Shown piece by piece: positions 1 to 8,245 of a stretch of 64,000 nt of DNA (within the stretch, counting starts at the first letter, position 1; each line of letters opens with the position of its first letter). A model generated the notes under the pieces. It did no database searches and was not told where the DNA came from. It was given only the letters and a program-made list of their open reading frames with translations. The stretch spans positions 124,001-188,000 of the forward strand of contig JAIXOP010000015.1 in assembly GCA_027486725.1 (NCBI GenBank). The letters run 5' to 3'. Made by a program: the position numbers and the translations under genes. This DNA comes from Burkholderiales bacterium (GTDB lineage: Bacteria > Pseudomonadota > Gammaproteobacteria > Burkholderiales > Burkholderiaceae_A).

Positions 1-490
1 GGGGTCCTCAGTCAACATTCGTGCCTTCGGCGCCGCCACAGCATTGTTGCTGGGACTCAGTCCCACCGTGACCGATGGCGTGGATGTGGCGGGAATGATC
101 GCCGGTGTGGTGGCGGCTGGGGTGGGACGAACCCTCACCGCCGCCCAAGGCAGTGCAGCCGATGGCGTCTCGGTGAGGGTGCTTGGCGGTGGGGTTGGCT
201 CCCGCGGCTCGGTTGCCCTATACCGAGGGCTGGGCGACCAGTTGCAGCGACTGCTCGATGGCTATCTCGCCGACACCGGACCGATTCAGGGTCGAACCGA
301 GGGGCTGCGCGCCAGCATTTCCCGCATCGACGATCGGATTGAACGTCTGGAAGACCGGATGACCCGACTCCAGAAGCAATACACCCAACAGTTCACGGCA
401 CTGGACGTCACCCTGGCCACACTGACCACGACCTCCAATGCCCTTGGACAGCAGCTCACCGCGCTCTCGGCATCTCAGCGCAGCGAATAA
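1..490 (+). CDS. fliD: Flagellar filament cap protein FliD, C-terminal part
   Basis: FliD caps the growing filament outside the cell and helps flagellin subunits fold into place. Only the last ~162 residues are here; the reading frame is open from base 2, so the gene begins left of the window. Visible are a typical FliD segment (DGVDVAGMI followed by a Gly/Ala-rich GVGRTLT stretch) and then a long heptad-rich C-terminal helix from about GLGDQLQRLLDGYL to the end, which in the family forms the D0/D1 coiled coil that plugs the filament. It is followed 15 bases later by fliS, with an AAGGAG ribosome site in the gap, so it heads a fliD-fliS-fliT operon. The identification is firm; the N-terminal half cannot be judged. 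Confidence 0.93.
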   Translation, partial: GSSVNIRAFGAATALLLGLSPTVTDGVDVAGMIAGVVAAGVGRTLTAAQGSAADGVSVRVLGGGVGSRGSVALYRGLGDQLQRLLDGYLADTGPIQGRTEGLRASISRIDDRIERLEDRMTRLQKQYTQQFTALDVTLATLTTTSNALGQQLTALSASQRSE

Positions 491-505
491 CACAAGGAGC
501 ACACC

Positions 506-943
506 ATGTTTGGATCTCTCGGGCGCAGCGCCCATGCATACCGGCAGGTTGGCCTGGAAACCAGCGTTCACTCGGCCAACCCACATCGACTGATCTCCAT
601 GCTGTTCGATGGCGCCATGATCTCCGTGACCAAAGCCCGACAGGCACTTCTGGACGGCAATGTTGCCTCCAAAGGCACAGCCATTGGCAAGGCGGTCTCG
701 ATCATCGACAGTGGCCTGCGCGGGGGGCTCAACCTGCAGGAGGGGGGCGAGCTCGCAGCCAATCTGCGCGATCTCTACAGCTACCTGATTCAAAAGCTCA
801 CCGAGGCCAATCTGCGCAATGACGTGGGGGCCCTGGACGAGGTCTATCGTCTTCTCTCGGATCTGAAGAGCGCCTGGGATGCCATCAACCCGGCTGCGGC
901 CGAGGCGGCATCATCGGCCCCCAGCATGGCGATCCAGCCATGA
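506..943 (+). CDS. fliS: Flagellin export chaperone FliS
   Basis: FliS is the cytoplasmic chaperone that wraps the C-terminus of flagellin and delivers it to the export gate. The 145-residue product has the family layout: an N-terminal YRQVGLETSV segment, then NPHRLISMLFDGA, and a four-helix bundle with RDLYSYLIQKLTEANLRND near residues 85-110. Length is normal for the family (about 125-145). The ATG at 506 follows an AAGGAG site by 8 bases. Its last codon overlaps the fliT start in an ATGA junction, so the two are translationally coupled. Confidence 0.95.
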   Translation: MFGSLGRSAHAYRQVGLETSVHSANPHRLISMLFDGAMISVTKARQALLDGNVASKGTAIGKAVSIIDSGLRGGLNLQEGGELAANLRDLYSYLIQKLTEANLRNDVGALDEVYRLLSDLKSAWDAINPAAAEAASSAPSMAIQP

Positions 944-1347
944 CCCACACCCATCGTCCGTTCGGTCTCGATGCCACCGGACCAACCCCCACCTCAGGGC
1001 GGATGGCCGACGAGCATGTGATCGCCGTCTACCAGCGCCTGGCACGACTGCACCACGCCATGCTGGCGGCAGCCCGCGCCCGCAATTGGGAGGAGTTTGA
1101 GGCCCTGGGCCAGACCTGTGCGCTGGAGATCGACCGGGTTCGGGATCTGGGGGCGATGCCCGTCCAGAACCCGCAAGGACGACAAATCAAGATCGACCTG
1201 CTGGAGCGCATCCTCGAGGACGACCGCCGCATCCGAGAGATCGTGCTTCCATGGATGGGCGAGTTGGAGCGGCTGATCCGTCCGCAGCGCGCTGCAGTTC
1301 AGGCCTACACCCGACATCAGCAGGCCTCCGACCCCAGCCTGGGATGA
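940..1347 (+). CDS. fliT: FliT-type flagellar chaperone
   Basis: FliT proteins are small helical cytoplasmic chaperones for the cap protein FliD and in enterics also bind the FlhDC regulator. This 135-residue product has little sequence signature, which is usual for the family, but it is predominantly helical, has a conserved-looking ILEDDRRIRE stretch near residue 90, and lies directly after fliD and fliS. The ATG overlaps the fliS stop (ATGA), and its own stop overlaps the next start in the same way. The call rests more on position and size than on residues. Confidence 0.75.
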   Translation: MTHTHRPFGLDATGPTPTSGRMADEHVIAVYQRLARLHHAMLAAARARNWEEFEALGQTCALEIDRVRDLGAMPVQNPQGRQIKIDLLERILEDDRRIREIVLPWMGELERLIRPQRAAVQAYTRHQQASDPSLG

Positions 1348-2225
1348 GCACTGGCGCTGCCTCCGCAACGCTGCCTGTTGCTGGGGTTGGCCCTTCAGCA
1401 CCCACGGCTCCCGTGGGACCCGTGGCGCCGGTCGCGCGTGTGTCGCCGGTGGTCGCAAGGGGCGACGATGTCCACGCCGCCACAACCGCTCTGCCCAGCC
1501 GCTCAGTGCAGACCGATCTCTCTGCCGAAGCCCTCCGCTTCTCGGAAATTCTTGCCAAAATTCCGGCGGCCACCACCACCCTCGTCCGCGGGCTGGGCAT
1601 CGCGCCCACACTCACCATGCCCGGCTATCTGGTGCCCGCCAGCCGCACCCCACTGGTGCTGCCCAACACCGCAGTCGATGTCGATGGGATTGAGACAACG
1701 CTCCGGCAGCGACTCTCGCAGAGCGGGCTCTTCTATGAATCGCACCTGCGCAGTGCCGAATCCAGCCAGACGCCCTGGGAGAGCCTCGCTGCAGAGCCGC
1801 AGAATCGCCAGCCCTCGGAGGCCACCCTGCATCGCCTGGTCGCCCAGCAACTGGACCTTCAGCTTCTGGGCCGGCTCTCGGTCACCACGGAGGCCTGGCC
1901 TGGGGTCCCAGTGCAGTGGGTGATGGAGGAGGATGCCCGCCATGGAGATCACACCGAGGCCTCAGCCAACACCCAGGACGAGGGTGCCCCCCGGTGGCGA
2001 AGTCTGCTGCGGATACTTCTGCCCCATCTGGGCGAGATTCAGGCAGAGATCATCGCCGACCATGGTCGACTGACCCTGCAGCTCCAGACCATGGATGCGG
2101 GGAGCGCGGAGGTGCTGCGCAATGCCCTGCCCGTCTTTCGTGGGAATCTGGATGCTGCGGGCCTTCTCACCGATCGAGTCGACGTCGCCAACAACCTGGA
2201 GAGCCCCGATGACCCCGCGCCGTGA
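1344..2225 (+). CDS. Second, small FliK-like protein (hook-length control C-terminal domain)
   Basis: The start is the ATG at 1344, overlapping the fliT stop, which gives 293 residues. The first ~90 residues are Pro/Ala/Val-rich and probably disordered. The last ~80 contain LPHLGEIQAEI followed by RLTLQLQTMD and LRNALPVFRGNLDAAGL, the strand-helix pattern of the FliK C-terminal (Flg_hook) domain that contacts FlhB during the switch from hook to filament export. A full fliK lies at 8242, so this is a second copy-type protein. It overlaps the FlhB-tail gene by 17 bases, suggesting the two act together in export switching. The role is inferred; no experimental function can be read from the sequence. 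Confidence 0.7.
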   Translation: MSTGAASATLPVAGVGPSAPTAPVGPVAPVARVSPVVARGDDVHAATTALPSRSVQTDLSAEALRFSEILAKIPAATTTLVRGLGIAPTLTMPGYLVPASRTPLVLPNTAVDVDGIETTLRQRLSQSGLFYESHLRSAESSQTPWESLAAEPQNRQPSEATLHRLVAQQLDLQLLGRLSVTTEAWPGVPVQWVMEEDARHGDHTEASANTQDEGAPRWRSLLRILLPHLGEIQAEIIADHGRLTLQLQTMDAGSAEVLRNALPVFRGNLDAAGLLTDRVDVANNLESPDDPAP

Positions 2226-2517
2226 GGCTGTGGCCTTGGCTTATGCTGCAGGCGACAGCGCTCCCCGAGTGGTGGCCTCTGGCCAAGGCGAGATCGCAGA
2301 GCGCATCATCGCCGCCGCCAAGGAGCATGGGGTCTATGTGCACGAATCGCGCGAGCTCGTTGGTCTCTTGATGAACGTGGATTTGGATCAGCGCATTCCA
2401 CCCGAGCTCTATCGGGCCGTGGCGGAGTTGCTGGCCTGGCTCTATCGACTCGAGGCGGCCGTGCCGCCCACCGAAAAACCCAGGATTGCTTCCAGCGTCA
2501 AACCGGCATGCTCATGA
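2209..2517 (+). CDS. fhlB: FlhB C-terminal-domain-only protein (FhlB/YscU-tail family)
   Basis: The product is 102 residues from the ATG at 2209. It aligns by eye with the cytoplasmic tail of FlhB that remains after self-cleavage: REAVALAY corresponds to the strand after the NPTH cleavage loop, then PRVVASGQGEIAERI, a short helix, and IPPELYRAVAELLAWLY. The membrane domain and the NPTH motif are absent, so it cannot be a complete FlhB. Such free tails can partly replace the FlhB tail in studied flagella. Its partner is probably the FliK-like protein directly upstream. Its 3' end overlaps the 3' end of fliE on the other strand by 20 bases. Confidence 0.83.
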   Translation: MTPRREAVALAYAAGDSAPRVVASGQGEIAERIIAAAKEHGVYVHESRELVGLLMNVDLDQRIPPELYRAVAELLAWLYRLEAAVPPTEKPRIASSVKPACS

Positions 2518-2848
2518 TTTCTTGGTAGGCCGCGACCAGGCGATTGCGCACCTGGACCGTGGTCTGAAACGCCAGACTGGATTTTCGCCCCGCGATCATG
2601 ACATCGGACAAGGCCACGGAATCGTCGCCCATGACAAACCGCTGTCCAAGGTCCCGCGCCTCCGACTGGGCAGCATTGACCGAGTCAAGGTGGGAACGAA
2701 GAACGCCGCCGAAATCCTGGGCCGGCGACGCCTGTTCGGGCTGGGCCAGGGTCTCGAGCAGCGAGGCCGGTTTGGCCTGCATGCGCTGAAGACTGCCCTC
2801 CATCTGGGCGAGCATGGAGGAGATGCGGCTGCTGTCGATGGCAATCAT
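2498..2848 (-). CDS. fliE: Flagellar hook-basal body protein FliE
   Basis: FliE links the MS ring to the proximal rod in the periplasm and is among the first export substrates. The chosen ATG at 2848 has a GGGAG site 7 bases upstream and gives 116 residues, close to the family norm of about 105-115; an earlier start would add 14 unlikely residues. Family features include QDFGGVLRSHLDSVNAAQ in the middle and the conserved C-terminal helix with LAFQTTVQVRNRLVAAYQEI. It is transcribed away from fliF, with a 185-base divergent region between them, and faces the FlhB-tail gene with overlapping ends. Confidence 0.95.
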   Translation of the reverse strand: MIAIDSSRISSMLAQMEGSLQRMQAKPASLLETLAQPEQASPAQDFGGVLRSHLDSVNAAQSEARDLGQRFVMGDDSVALSDVMIAGRKSSLAFQTTVQVRNRLVAAYQEIMSMPV

Positions 2849-2933
2849 GAGGGTCTCCCGAATCGGTGGGTGGGATCGATCGATCACCACAGAGATGAGT
2901 GAAATCTACTGGTCTTTTCGGTGCATCAGGGCC

Positions 2934-2960
2934 TAAAGAAGCCGCGAAATTGGCCGTTAT
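2934..2960 (+). promoter_or_regulatory. Possible sigma-28 (FliA) promoter ahead of fliF
   Basis: In the 185-base gap between fliE and fliF, TAAAG at 2934 is followed after exactly 15 bases (counted from TAAA) by GCCGTTAT at 2953. The sigma-28 consensus is TAAA-N15-GCCGATAA, so the -35 matches fully and the -10 in six of eight positions. It points toward fliF, whose ATG is 74 bases beyond it. The rest of the 2849-3033 gap shows no other clear signal; no GG-N10-GC sigma-54 element was seen. This is a pattern match only. Confidence 0.4.
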
Positions 2961-3033
2961 TCGACGACTTGCAGTGTTTTGCTGGGCGTGACAATGGGCG
3001 CCATATTCTTCGCAAGCCCAAGGCCCCCAGACC

Positions 3034-4752
3034 ATGTCAGACACGCGCGCCTCTGGCGTTTCAGCAGGACCCCTCGGACTGATTGGGACCCTCACCCAAA
3101 GCGAATTGGGGCGACAGTTCGCCCTGGGCGCCGGCCTTGCCATCGGCCTGGCCCTGCTCGCAGCCCTCTGGATGAGCCAGCAGAAACCCGAACAGCGCGT
3201 GCTGTTCTCTGGGATCTCCGACCGAGACAGCGGCGCCATCATTGCAGCGCTGGAGCAACTCAATGTCCCTTTCACCTTCGCCGACGGCGGCAAGGCGATC
3301 CTGGTCGATGCGAACCGAGTGCACGACACCCGGGCGCGCCTCGCCTCTCAGGGCCTGCCCAAGGGCGGGGCGGTTGGCTTTGAGCTGATGGAAAAGCAAA
3401 AGCTGGGGGTCTCGCAATTTCACGAGCAGATTAATTACCAGCGGGCTCTGGAGGGCGAGCTCTCTCAGTCCGTCGCAGCACTCGACACCGTGGAGGCCGC
3501 CCGGGTGCATCTGGCCATCCCCAAGCCCAGCGTCTTTTTGCGCGATGAGCAAAAGCCCAGCGCATCGGTGGTCATTCACGCCGCGGCCGGTCGCACCCTC
3601 AGCCCCAAACAGGTGCAGGCCATCGTTCACCTCGTCTCCAGCAGCGTTGCCCAGCTCAGTCCCGAGCGGGTGTCGGTCATTGATCAGGATGGACGTCTGC
3701 TCTCCAACGCCGACGCAGCCAACGACGCCACGCCCGACCCGGCGCAGCTGCGCTATGTCGACGAACTCCAGGGCCTGATCCGTCGGCAGATCGAGAGCAT
3801 CCTCATCCCTGTCGAGGGGCAGGACAATGTCCGAGCTGCGGTGCGGGCCGAGGTCGATTTTTCTCGGGTCGAGCAGGCCGCCGAGATTTACAAGCCCAAC
3901 TCGGGCAACGAAGCCAGCACCATCCTGAATCAGCACGTCCGCGAGAGCTCCGGCAGCGAGGCCTCGGCGGGCGGAGTCGCCGGGGCCGCGGCCAATCAGC
4001 CCGCAGGGCCAGCAGCCACCGGGGGCGGCAGCGCCAACAGCGCGAAGGAAACCCGCACCAACTACCTCGTCGATAAGACGATCCGGATCACCCAGCAGCC
4101 GGTGGGTGCCATTCGACGACTGTCGGTCGCGGTGGTGCTCAACCACCGGGCTGCCGCCGGACCCGACGGGGCCGTCGCCAAGCGCGCCCACACGGCCGAC
4201 GAACTGGCACAACTGGAAAAACTGGTGAAAGAGGCGGTGGGCTTCGACACCAACCGGGGAGACACCATCAGCATCACCAGCAGCAGCTTTGCCGACACCA
4301 CGCCGCCGCCGGTCGAGCCACCCGCCTTCTATGCCCCCTACCTGAACATCGAGACGGGGATTGCCGCGGCCAAGAATCTTGGGGCACTGCTGCTGGGCTT
4401 CTTTGTGTACCTCAAGATCATCAAGCCGCTGCTGCGGCGCATCGGATCGACCGCCCGACGGCCCGCTGCCGGGGGCGGTGCGGAAACCTCCGGGGGAGAT
4501 GGCCCCGACCTCTCGGAGCTGCGCCGGCTTGAGGAGCTTGCTGCGCCTGCAGGCGCTGGCGGCAACAACCCCAACGGCAGTGCAGGAAGCACCACTGCCG
4601 CGCGGCTGCCCAATGACACGGCAACGACGGGCAGCGCCGACTCTGGCAGAGCGCAGGCCACCGACAACAAACTTCAGGCCGCCAAGATGCTTGCCACCGA
4701 GCAGCCCCGGGTGGTCGCCAACATCATTCGACAGTGGGTGGGAGACGCATGA
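3034..4752 (+). CDS. fliF: Flagellar MS-ring protein FliF
   Basis: FliF forms the MS ring in the inner membrane, the base on which rod, C ring and export gate assemble. The 572-residue product has an N-terminal membrane segment near residues 30-48 (FALGAGLAIGLALLAAL), two periplasmic ring-building regions with FSGISDRDSGAIIAALEQ and HEQINYQRALEGEL, a second membrane segment near 440-458 (NLGALLLGFFVYLKII), and a cytoplasmic C-terminus ending in VVANIIRQWV, the FliG-binding tail. A long Gly/Ser/Ala-rich stretch sits near residues 300-345. Its stop overlaps the fliG start (ATGA). It heads the fliFGHIJKLMNOPQR run. Confidence 0.98.
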   Translation: MSDTRASGVSAGPLGLIGTLTQSELGRQFALGAGLAIGLALLAALWMSQQKPEQRVLFSGISDRDSGAIIAALEQLNVPFTFADGGKAILVDANRVHDTRARLASQGLPKGGAVGFELMEKQKLGVSQFHEQINYQRALEGELSQSVAALDTVEAARVHLAIPKPSVFLRDEQKPSASVVIHAAAGRTLSPKQVQAIVHLVSSSVAQLSPERVSVIDQDGRLLSNADAANDATPDPAQLRYVDELQGLIRRQIESILIPVEGQDNVRAAVRAEVDFSRVEQAAEIYKPNSGNEASTILNQHVRESSGSEASAGGVAGAAANQPAGPAATGGGSANSAKETRTNYLVDKTIRITQQPVGAIRRLSVAVVLNHRAAAGPDGAVAKRAHTADELAQLEKLVKEAVGFDTNRGDTISITSSSFADTTPPPVEPPAFYAPYLNIETGIAAAKNLGALLLGFFVYLKIIKPLLRRIGSTARRPAAGGGAETSGGDGPDLSELRRLEELAAPAGAGGNNPNGSAGSTTAARLPNDTATTGSADSGRAQATDNKLQAAKMLATEQPRVVANIIRQWVGDA

Positions 4753-5744
4753 GTTCCGGAGTGGAAAACGCGGCAATCCTGATGCTGGCCCTCGGCCAGG
4801 ACGAGGCCGCCGAAGTCATGAAGTTTCTCGAACCCAGAGAGGTTCAGAAACTCGGCGCAGCGATGGCCACGATGAAGCCCGTGACCGAGGAATCGCTCTC
4901 GGAGGTTCTCGACAAGTTCGTCGGTGCCACCACCAACCAGACCACGATCGGCCTCGACTCGGACGACTACATCCGATCTGTTCTGACCAAGGCCTTGGGC
5001 GATGACAAGGCCTCGTCTCTGATCAATCGAATTCTTGTGACTCGAGACAACACGGGCATTGAGTCGCTCAAGTGGATGGACGCCAAGGCTGTGGCCGATC
5101 TCATTCGCAATGAGCACCCACAGATTGTGGCCACAATCCTGGTGCATCTCGAGGCATATCAGGCCAGCGAGATCCTCAGCCACCTGAGCGCGCGCCTGCG
5201 CAACGACGTCATGCTTCGGATCACGACGCTCGAGGGCGTGCAGCCGGCGGCCCTTTCGGAACTCAACGATGTTCTGACGCGCCTTCTGACCGGGAACGAC
5301 AATCTGCGCAAGCGGGCCATGGGCGGCGTGAGAACCACCGCCGAGATCATGAACTTCCTCGGCGGCGAGCTCGAGGGGTCGGTGATGGAGGGACTCAAGG
5401 CCTACGATCCCGAGCTGGCGCAGAAGGTGCTCGACCAGATGTTTGTCTTTGACAACATCATGGACATCGCCGACCGGGACATTCAGGCCATCCTCAAAGA
5501 GGTGCAGTCCGACGCCCTGATTCTGGCGCTCAAAGGTGCCAAGGAAGAGCTGCGCGAGAAGTTCTTCAAGAACATGTCTTCGCGCGCGGCAGAGACGATG
5601 CGCGAGGACCTGGAGACCAAAGGCCCCGTCAAACTCTCGGAGGTCGAGAAGGCCCAGCGCGAGGTGCTCGTCACCATCCGCAAGCTGGCCGACGAGGGCA
5701 CCATCAGCATCGGTGGCGGCGGTGCCGAGGACGCCTATGTCTAA
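4749..5744 (+). CDS. fliG: Flagellar motor switch protein FliG
   Basis: FliG is the C-ring subunit that contacts MotA and turns ion flow into torque. The start is the ATG at 4749 inside the ATGA junction with fliF, giving 331 residues, the usual size. The N-terminal FliF-binding domain begins ENAAILMLALGQDEAAEVMK. The EHPQ motif of the middle domain is at residues 122-125 and a Gly-Gly hinge (NFLGGELEG) follows the middle domain. The C-terminal torque helix contains the charged pattern DALILALKGAKEELREKFF with the conserved KNMSSRAA that follows. Stop and fliH start overlap by 8 bases. Confidence 0.98.
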   Translation: MSSGVENAAILMLALGQDEAAEVMKFLEPREVQKLGAAMATMKPVTEESLSEVLDKFVGATTNQTTIGLDSDDYIRSVLTKALGDDKASSLINRILVTRDNTGIESLKWMDAKAVADLIRNEHPQIVATILVHLEAYQASEILSHLSARLRNDVMLRITTLEGVQPAALSELNDVLTRLLTGNDNLRKRAMGGVRTTAEIMNFLGGELEGSVMEGLKAYDPELAQKVLDQMFVFDNIMDIADRDIQAILKEVQSDALILALKGAKEELREKFFKNMSSRAAETMREDLETKGPVKLSEVEKAQREVLVTIRKLADEGTISIGGGGAEDAYV

Positions 5745-6375
5745 GTCCAGCGCATCCCCAGGCGGACAAACGGCCTATCAGCGTTGGGAACTCTCGAGCC
5801 TGGGCGATGCGGGCAGACCGGGCCAGGGACCCGAGGGCTCGGCCGCCGGCCTCGAGGCGCTGAGGCGCAAGGCCCGCGATGAGGGCTATGCCGAGGGCAT
5901 GGCCTTGGCCAAGGCCGAGGCGGAACGAAAGGAAGCCGAGCGCGCTCAGCAGATGCAGCAGTGGGAGCTTCGGCTGTCCATGGTTCTGGAGTCCTGTGTG
6001 GTGGGGATGGATCGACTTCGCGAGCGCCTATCGCAGGACCTGTCGATGCTGGCGATCGACTGGGCCGAGGCCATCGCCATGGCCGAAGTGACAAACAATC
6101 GAGAGCTTTTGCTGCGGCTGATCGGCGAGACCATCGAGCACTACCCCGGCCTACACGGGCCGCGAACCCTGACCCTGCACCCCCAGGTGCTGCACGCCCT
6201 GAGTCCGCAGACCCGTTCCTCCCTCACGGGCCAGGGATGGCGTCTGGCCTCCGATGCCGCGCTGAACGAGTTTGCATGCCACCTCAGCACCGGCGATCTC
6301 TTGGCCACCGGCGGCATCCCCGAACGTGCTGCGCTGCTGCGCGATCGAATCCTGGCAGCGCATGCTGGAAACTGA
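5737..6375 (+). CDS. fliH: Flagellar export stator protein FliH
   Basis: FliH is the elongated cytoplasmic dimer that tethers the FliI ATPase to the C ring and regulates it. The ATG at 5737 overlaps the end of fliG and gives 212 residues. The N-terminus contains [10 protein letters not shown], including the aromatic residue pattern used for docking at the export gate. Residues ~45-85 are a charged helical region with short Gly-containing repeats ([20 protein letters not shown]), followed by a C-terminal domain with [18 protein letters not shown] and [13 protein letters not shown]. It overlaps fliI by 14 bases. Confidence 0.9.
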   Translation: MSKSSASPGGQTAYQRWELSSLGDAGRPGQGPEGSAAGLEALRRKARDEGYAEGMALAKAEAERKEAERAQQMQQWELRLSMVLESCVVGMDRLRERLSQDLSMLAIDWAEAIAMAEVTNNRELLLRLIGETIEHYPGLHGPRTLTLHPQVLHALSPQTRSSLTGQGWRLASDAALNEFACHLSTGDLLATGGIPERAALLRDRILAAHAGN

Positions 6376-7753
6376 ATTTCTCCCCGCCGACGCCCTCGAC
6401 CCCGTGGTGGGGCCGTGGCTTGATCGACTGGCGCTGCTGCAGCGGTGCTCGCAGGGTCTACCTCTGGCACGAACGGCCGGACGCATCAGCCGACTGGCAG
6501 GCCTGGTGATGGAAGCGCGCGGCATTGCCCTGCCGGTGGGTGCAGCCTGCCAGGTTCAGGGCAGCGATGGGCGGCAGGTCGACGCCGAGGTCGTGGGATT
6601 CGAGGGCGATCGCATGTTCCTGATGCCCCTCGGGAGCATCGACGGCATCGAGCCCGGCGCAGCCGTCACCGGCGCCCACGACTCATCGGCCCGCGGAAGC
6701 CGACGCCTGCCCATTGGCAGAGGGCTTCTGGGGCGTGTCGTGGATGCCAACGGACGCCCACTGGACGGGCTTGGCCCGCTATCCGAGACATCGGTCGGCG
6801 GGCTGGAGACCGGCAGCATCAATCCGCTCGAACGACCGCCCATTCGACAGCGGCTCGATGTCGGCGTGCGCGCCATCAATGCCCTGCTCACGGTGGGTCG
6901 CGGCCAGCGGCTGGGGCTTTTTGCGGGATCGGGGGTGGGCAAGAGTGTCTTGCTGGGAATGATGGCCCGCTACACCGATGCGGATGTGATTGTGGTGGGA
7001 CTCATCGGCGAGCGTGGCCGGGAGGTCAAGGAATTCATTGAAGAGATCCTGGGCGACGATGGCCTCGCCCGATCGGTCGTGGTCGCCGCACCGGCCGATG
7101 TTTCACCACTGCTGAGAATCCAAGGCGCGGCCTATGCCACGCGCATCGCTGAGCACTTTCGGAATGAAGGCCAGCAGGTCCTGCTCATCATGGACTCGCT
7201 CACCCGCACGGCGATGGCGCAGCGCGAAATTGCCCTGTCGATCGGTGAGCCTCCGGCCACCAAGGGCTACCCCCCCTCGGTGTTTGCCAAGCTGCCAGCG
7301 CTTGTTGAGCGTGCTGGGACCCACCCCTCGGGAGGCTCCATCACGGCCTTCTACACCGTGCTGACCGAGGGCGATGATCAGCAGGATCCCATCGCCGACG
7401 CCGCGCGCGCCATTCTGGACGGCCACATCGTGTTGAGCCGAAGCCTCGCCGAATCGGGCCACTATCCCGCCATCGACATCGAGCAGTCGATCAGTCGCGT
7501 CATGGCCTCCTTGGTGGACCCCGAACAGCTGTCCATGTCTCAGAAGCTCAAGTCGATGGTGTCTCGATACCAGCGCAGCCGAGACCTGATTGCCGTGGGC
7601 GCCTACAGCCCAGGGGCAGACCCCGAACTCGATGCGGCCATCCAGGCCAAGGACTCCATCGTGGACTTTCTCACCCAAGGCATGCAAGAGCGCTCTGGCA
7701 TGGAGGCGAGTTGTGGCCATCTTCGGTCTCTTTTCAGGACTTCGACGCCCTAA
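6362..7753 (+). CDS. fliI: Flagellum-specific export ATPase FliI
   Basis: FliI is the hexameric ATPase, related to F1-beta, that feeds substrates to the flagellar export gate. From the ATG at 6362 (overlapping fliH) it is 463 residues, the normal length. The Walker A sequence AGSGVGKS is at residues 188-195, the [13 protein letters not shown] signature near 217, and the Walker B segment [10 protein letters not shown] near 273-282, followed by [16 protein letters not shown]. The N-terminal beta-barrel and C-terminal helical bundle are both present. fliJ follows after 21 bases. Confidence 0.98.
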   Translation: MLETEFLPADALDPVVGPWLDRLALLQRCSQGLPLARTAGRISRLAGLVMEARGIALPVGAACQVQGSDGRQVDAEVVGFEGDRMFLMPLGSIDGIEPGAAVTGAHDSSARGSRRLPIGRGLLGRVVDANGRPLDGLGPLSETSVGGLETGSINPLERPPIRQRLDVGVRAINALLTVGRGQRLGLFAGSGVGKSVLLGMMARYTDADVIVVGLIGERGREVKEFIEEILGDDGLARSVVVAAPADVSPLLRIQGAAYATRIAEHFRNEGQQVLLIMDSLTRTAMAQREIALSIGEPPATKGYPPSVFAKLPALVERAGTHPSGGSITAFYTVLTEGDDQQDPIADAARAILDGHIVLSRSLAESGHYPAIDIEQSISRVMASLVDPEQLSMSQKLKSMVSRYQRSRDLIAVGAYSPGADPELDAAIQAKDSIVDFLTQGMQERSGMEASCGHLRSLFRTSTP

Positions 7754-7774
7754 AGTCGGCCGAATAATGGTCGT

Positions 7775-8245
7775 ATGGACATGCGACATCAGATACAGAG
7801 CCTGCAGACCCTGGTGGATTGGGCCAAGGCCGAGCAAGACGAAGCAGCCCGGGCCCTGGCCCAGATCTCCCGCCAGCGCGAGGAGGCCCAAGAGCGGCTG
7901 TCCATGCTCGTGCGCTACCACGAGGAGTACCTCGATCAGCGCAACATTCTGGTGCAGCGCGAGGCATGGCGTCCTGCAGACCAGCTCAATATGCACCGAT
8001 TCCTTGGGGAGCTCGAGTCGGCCATTGCCCAGCAGAGGTCGCTGGTCACCGAATTGCATCGCAGCTTCCACGAGCGCCATGGCCTGTGGGCAGCGGCGGT
8101 GCAGAAGTCCTCACGCTTTGACATCTTGATGGGTCGGGCCCTCGCTGGCCAGCGCATCTTCGCCGACCGGCTGGAGCAGAAGCAGGCCGACGAGTGGGCC
8201 TCGCGCAAGGCGCAAGAGGCCATGACTCGAGGAGGGCGGGCATGA
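7775..8245 (+). CDS. fliJ: Flagellar export chaperone/stalk protein FliJ
   Basis: FliJ is a small antiparallel coiled coil that sits in the FliI hexamer like a rotor shaft and recycles chaperones. The 156-residue product is almost wholly helical and charged (for example EQDEAARALAQISRQREEAQ near residue 18), without Pro or Gly breaks in the two long helices. The size fits the family (about 145-155). Position between fliI and fliK is the standard order. The stop overlaps the fliK start in an ATGA junction. Confidence 0.9.
   Translation: MDMRHQIQSLQTLVDWAKAEQDEAARALAQISRQREEAQERLSMLVRYHEEYLDQRNILVQREAWRPADQLNMHRFLGELESAIAQQRSLVTELHRSFHERHGLWAAAVQKSSRFDILMGRALAGQRIFADRLEQKQADEWASRKAQEAMTRGGRA

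Noticed and set aside
2486-2902. Plus-strand frame covering fliE
   Set aside because: fliE on the minus strand has family motifs and a ribosome site; this frame has neither.
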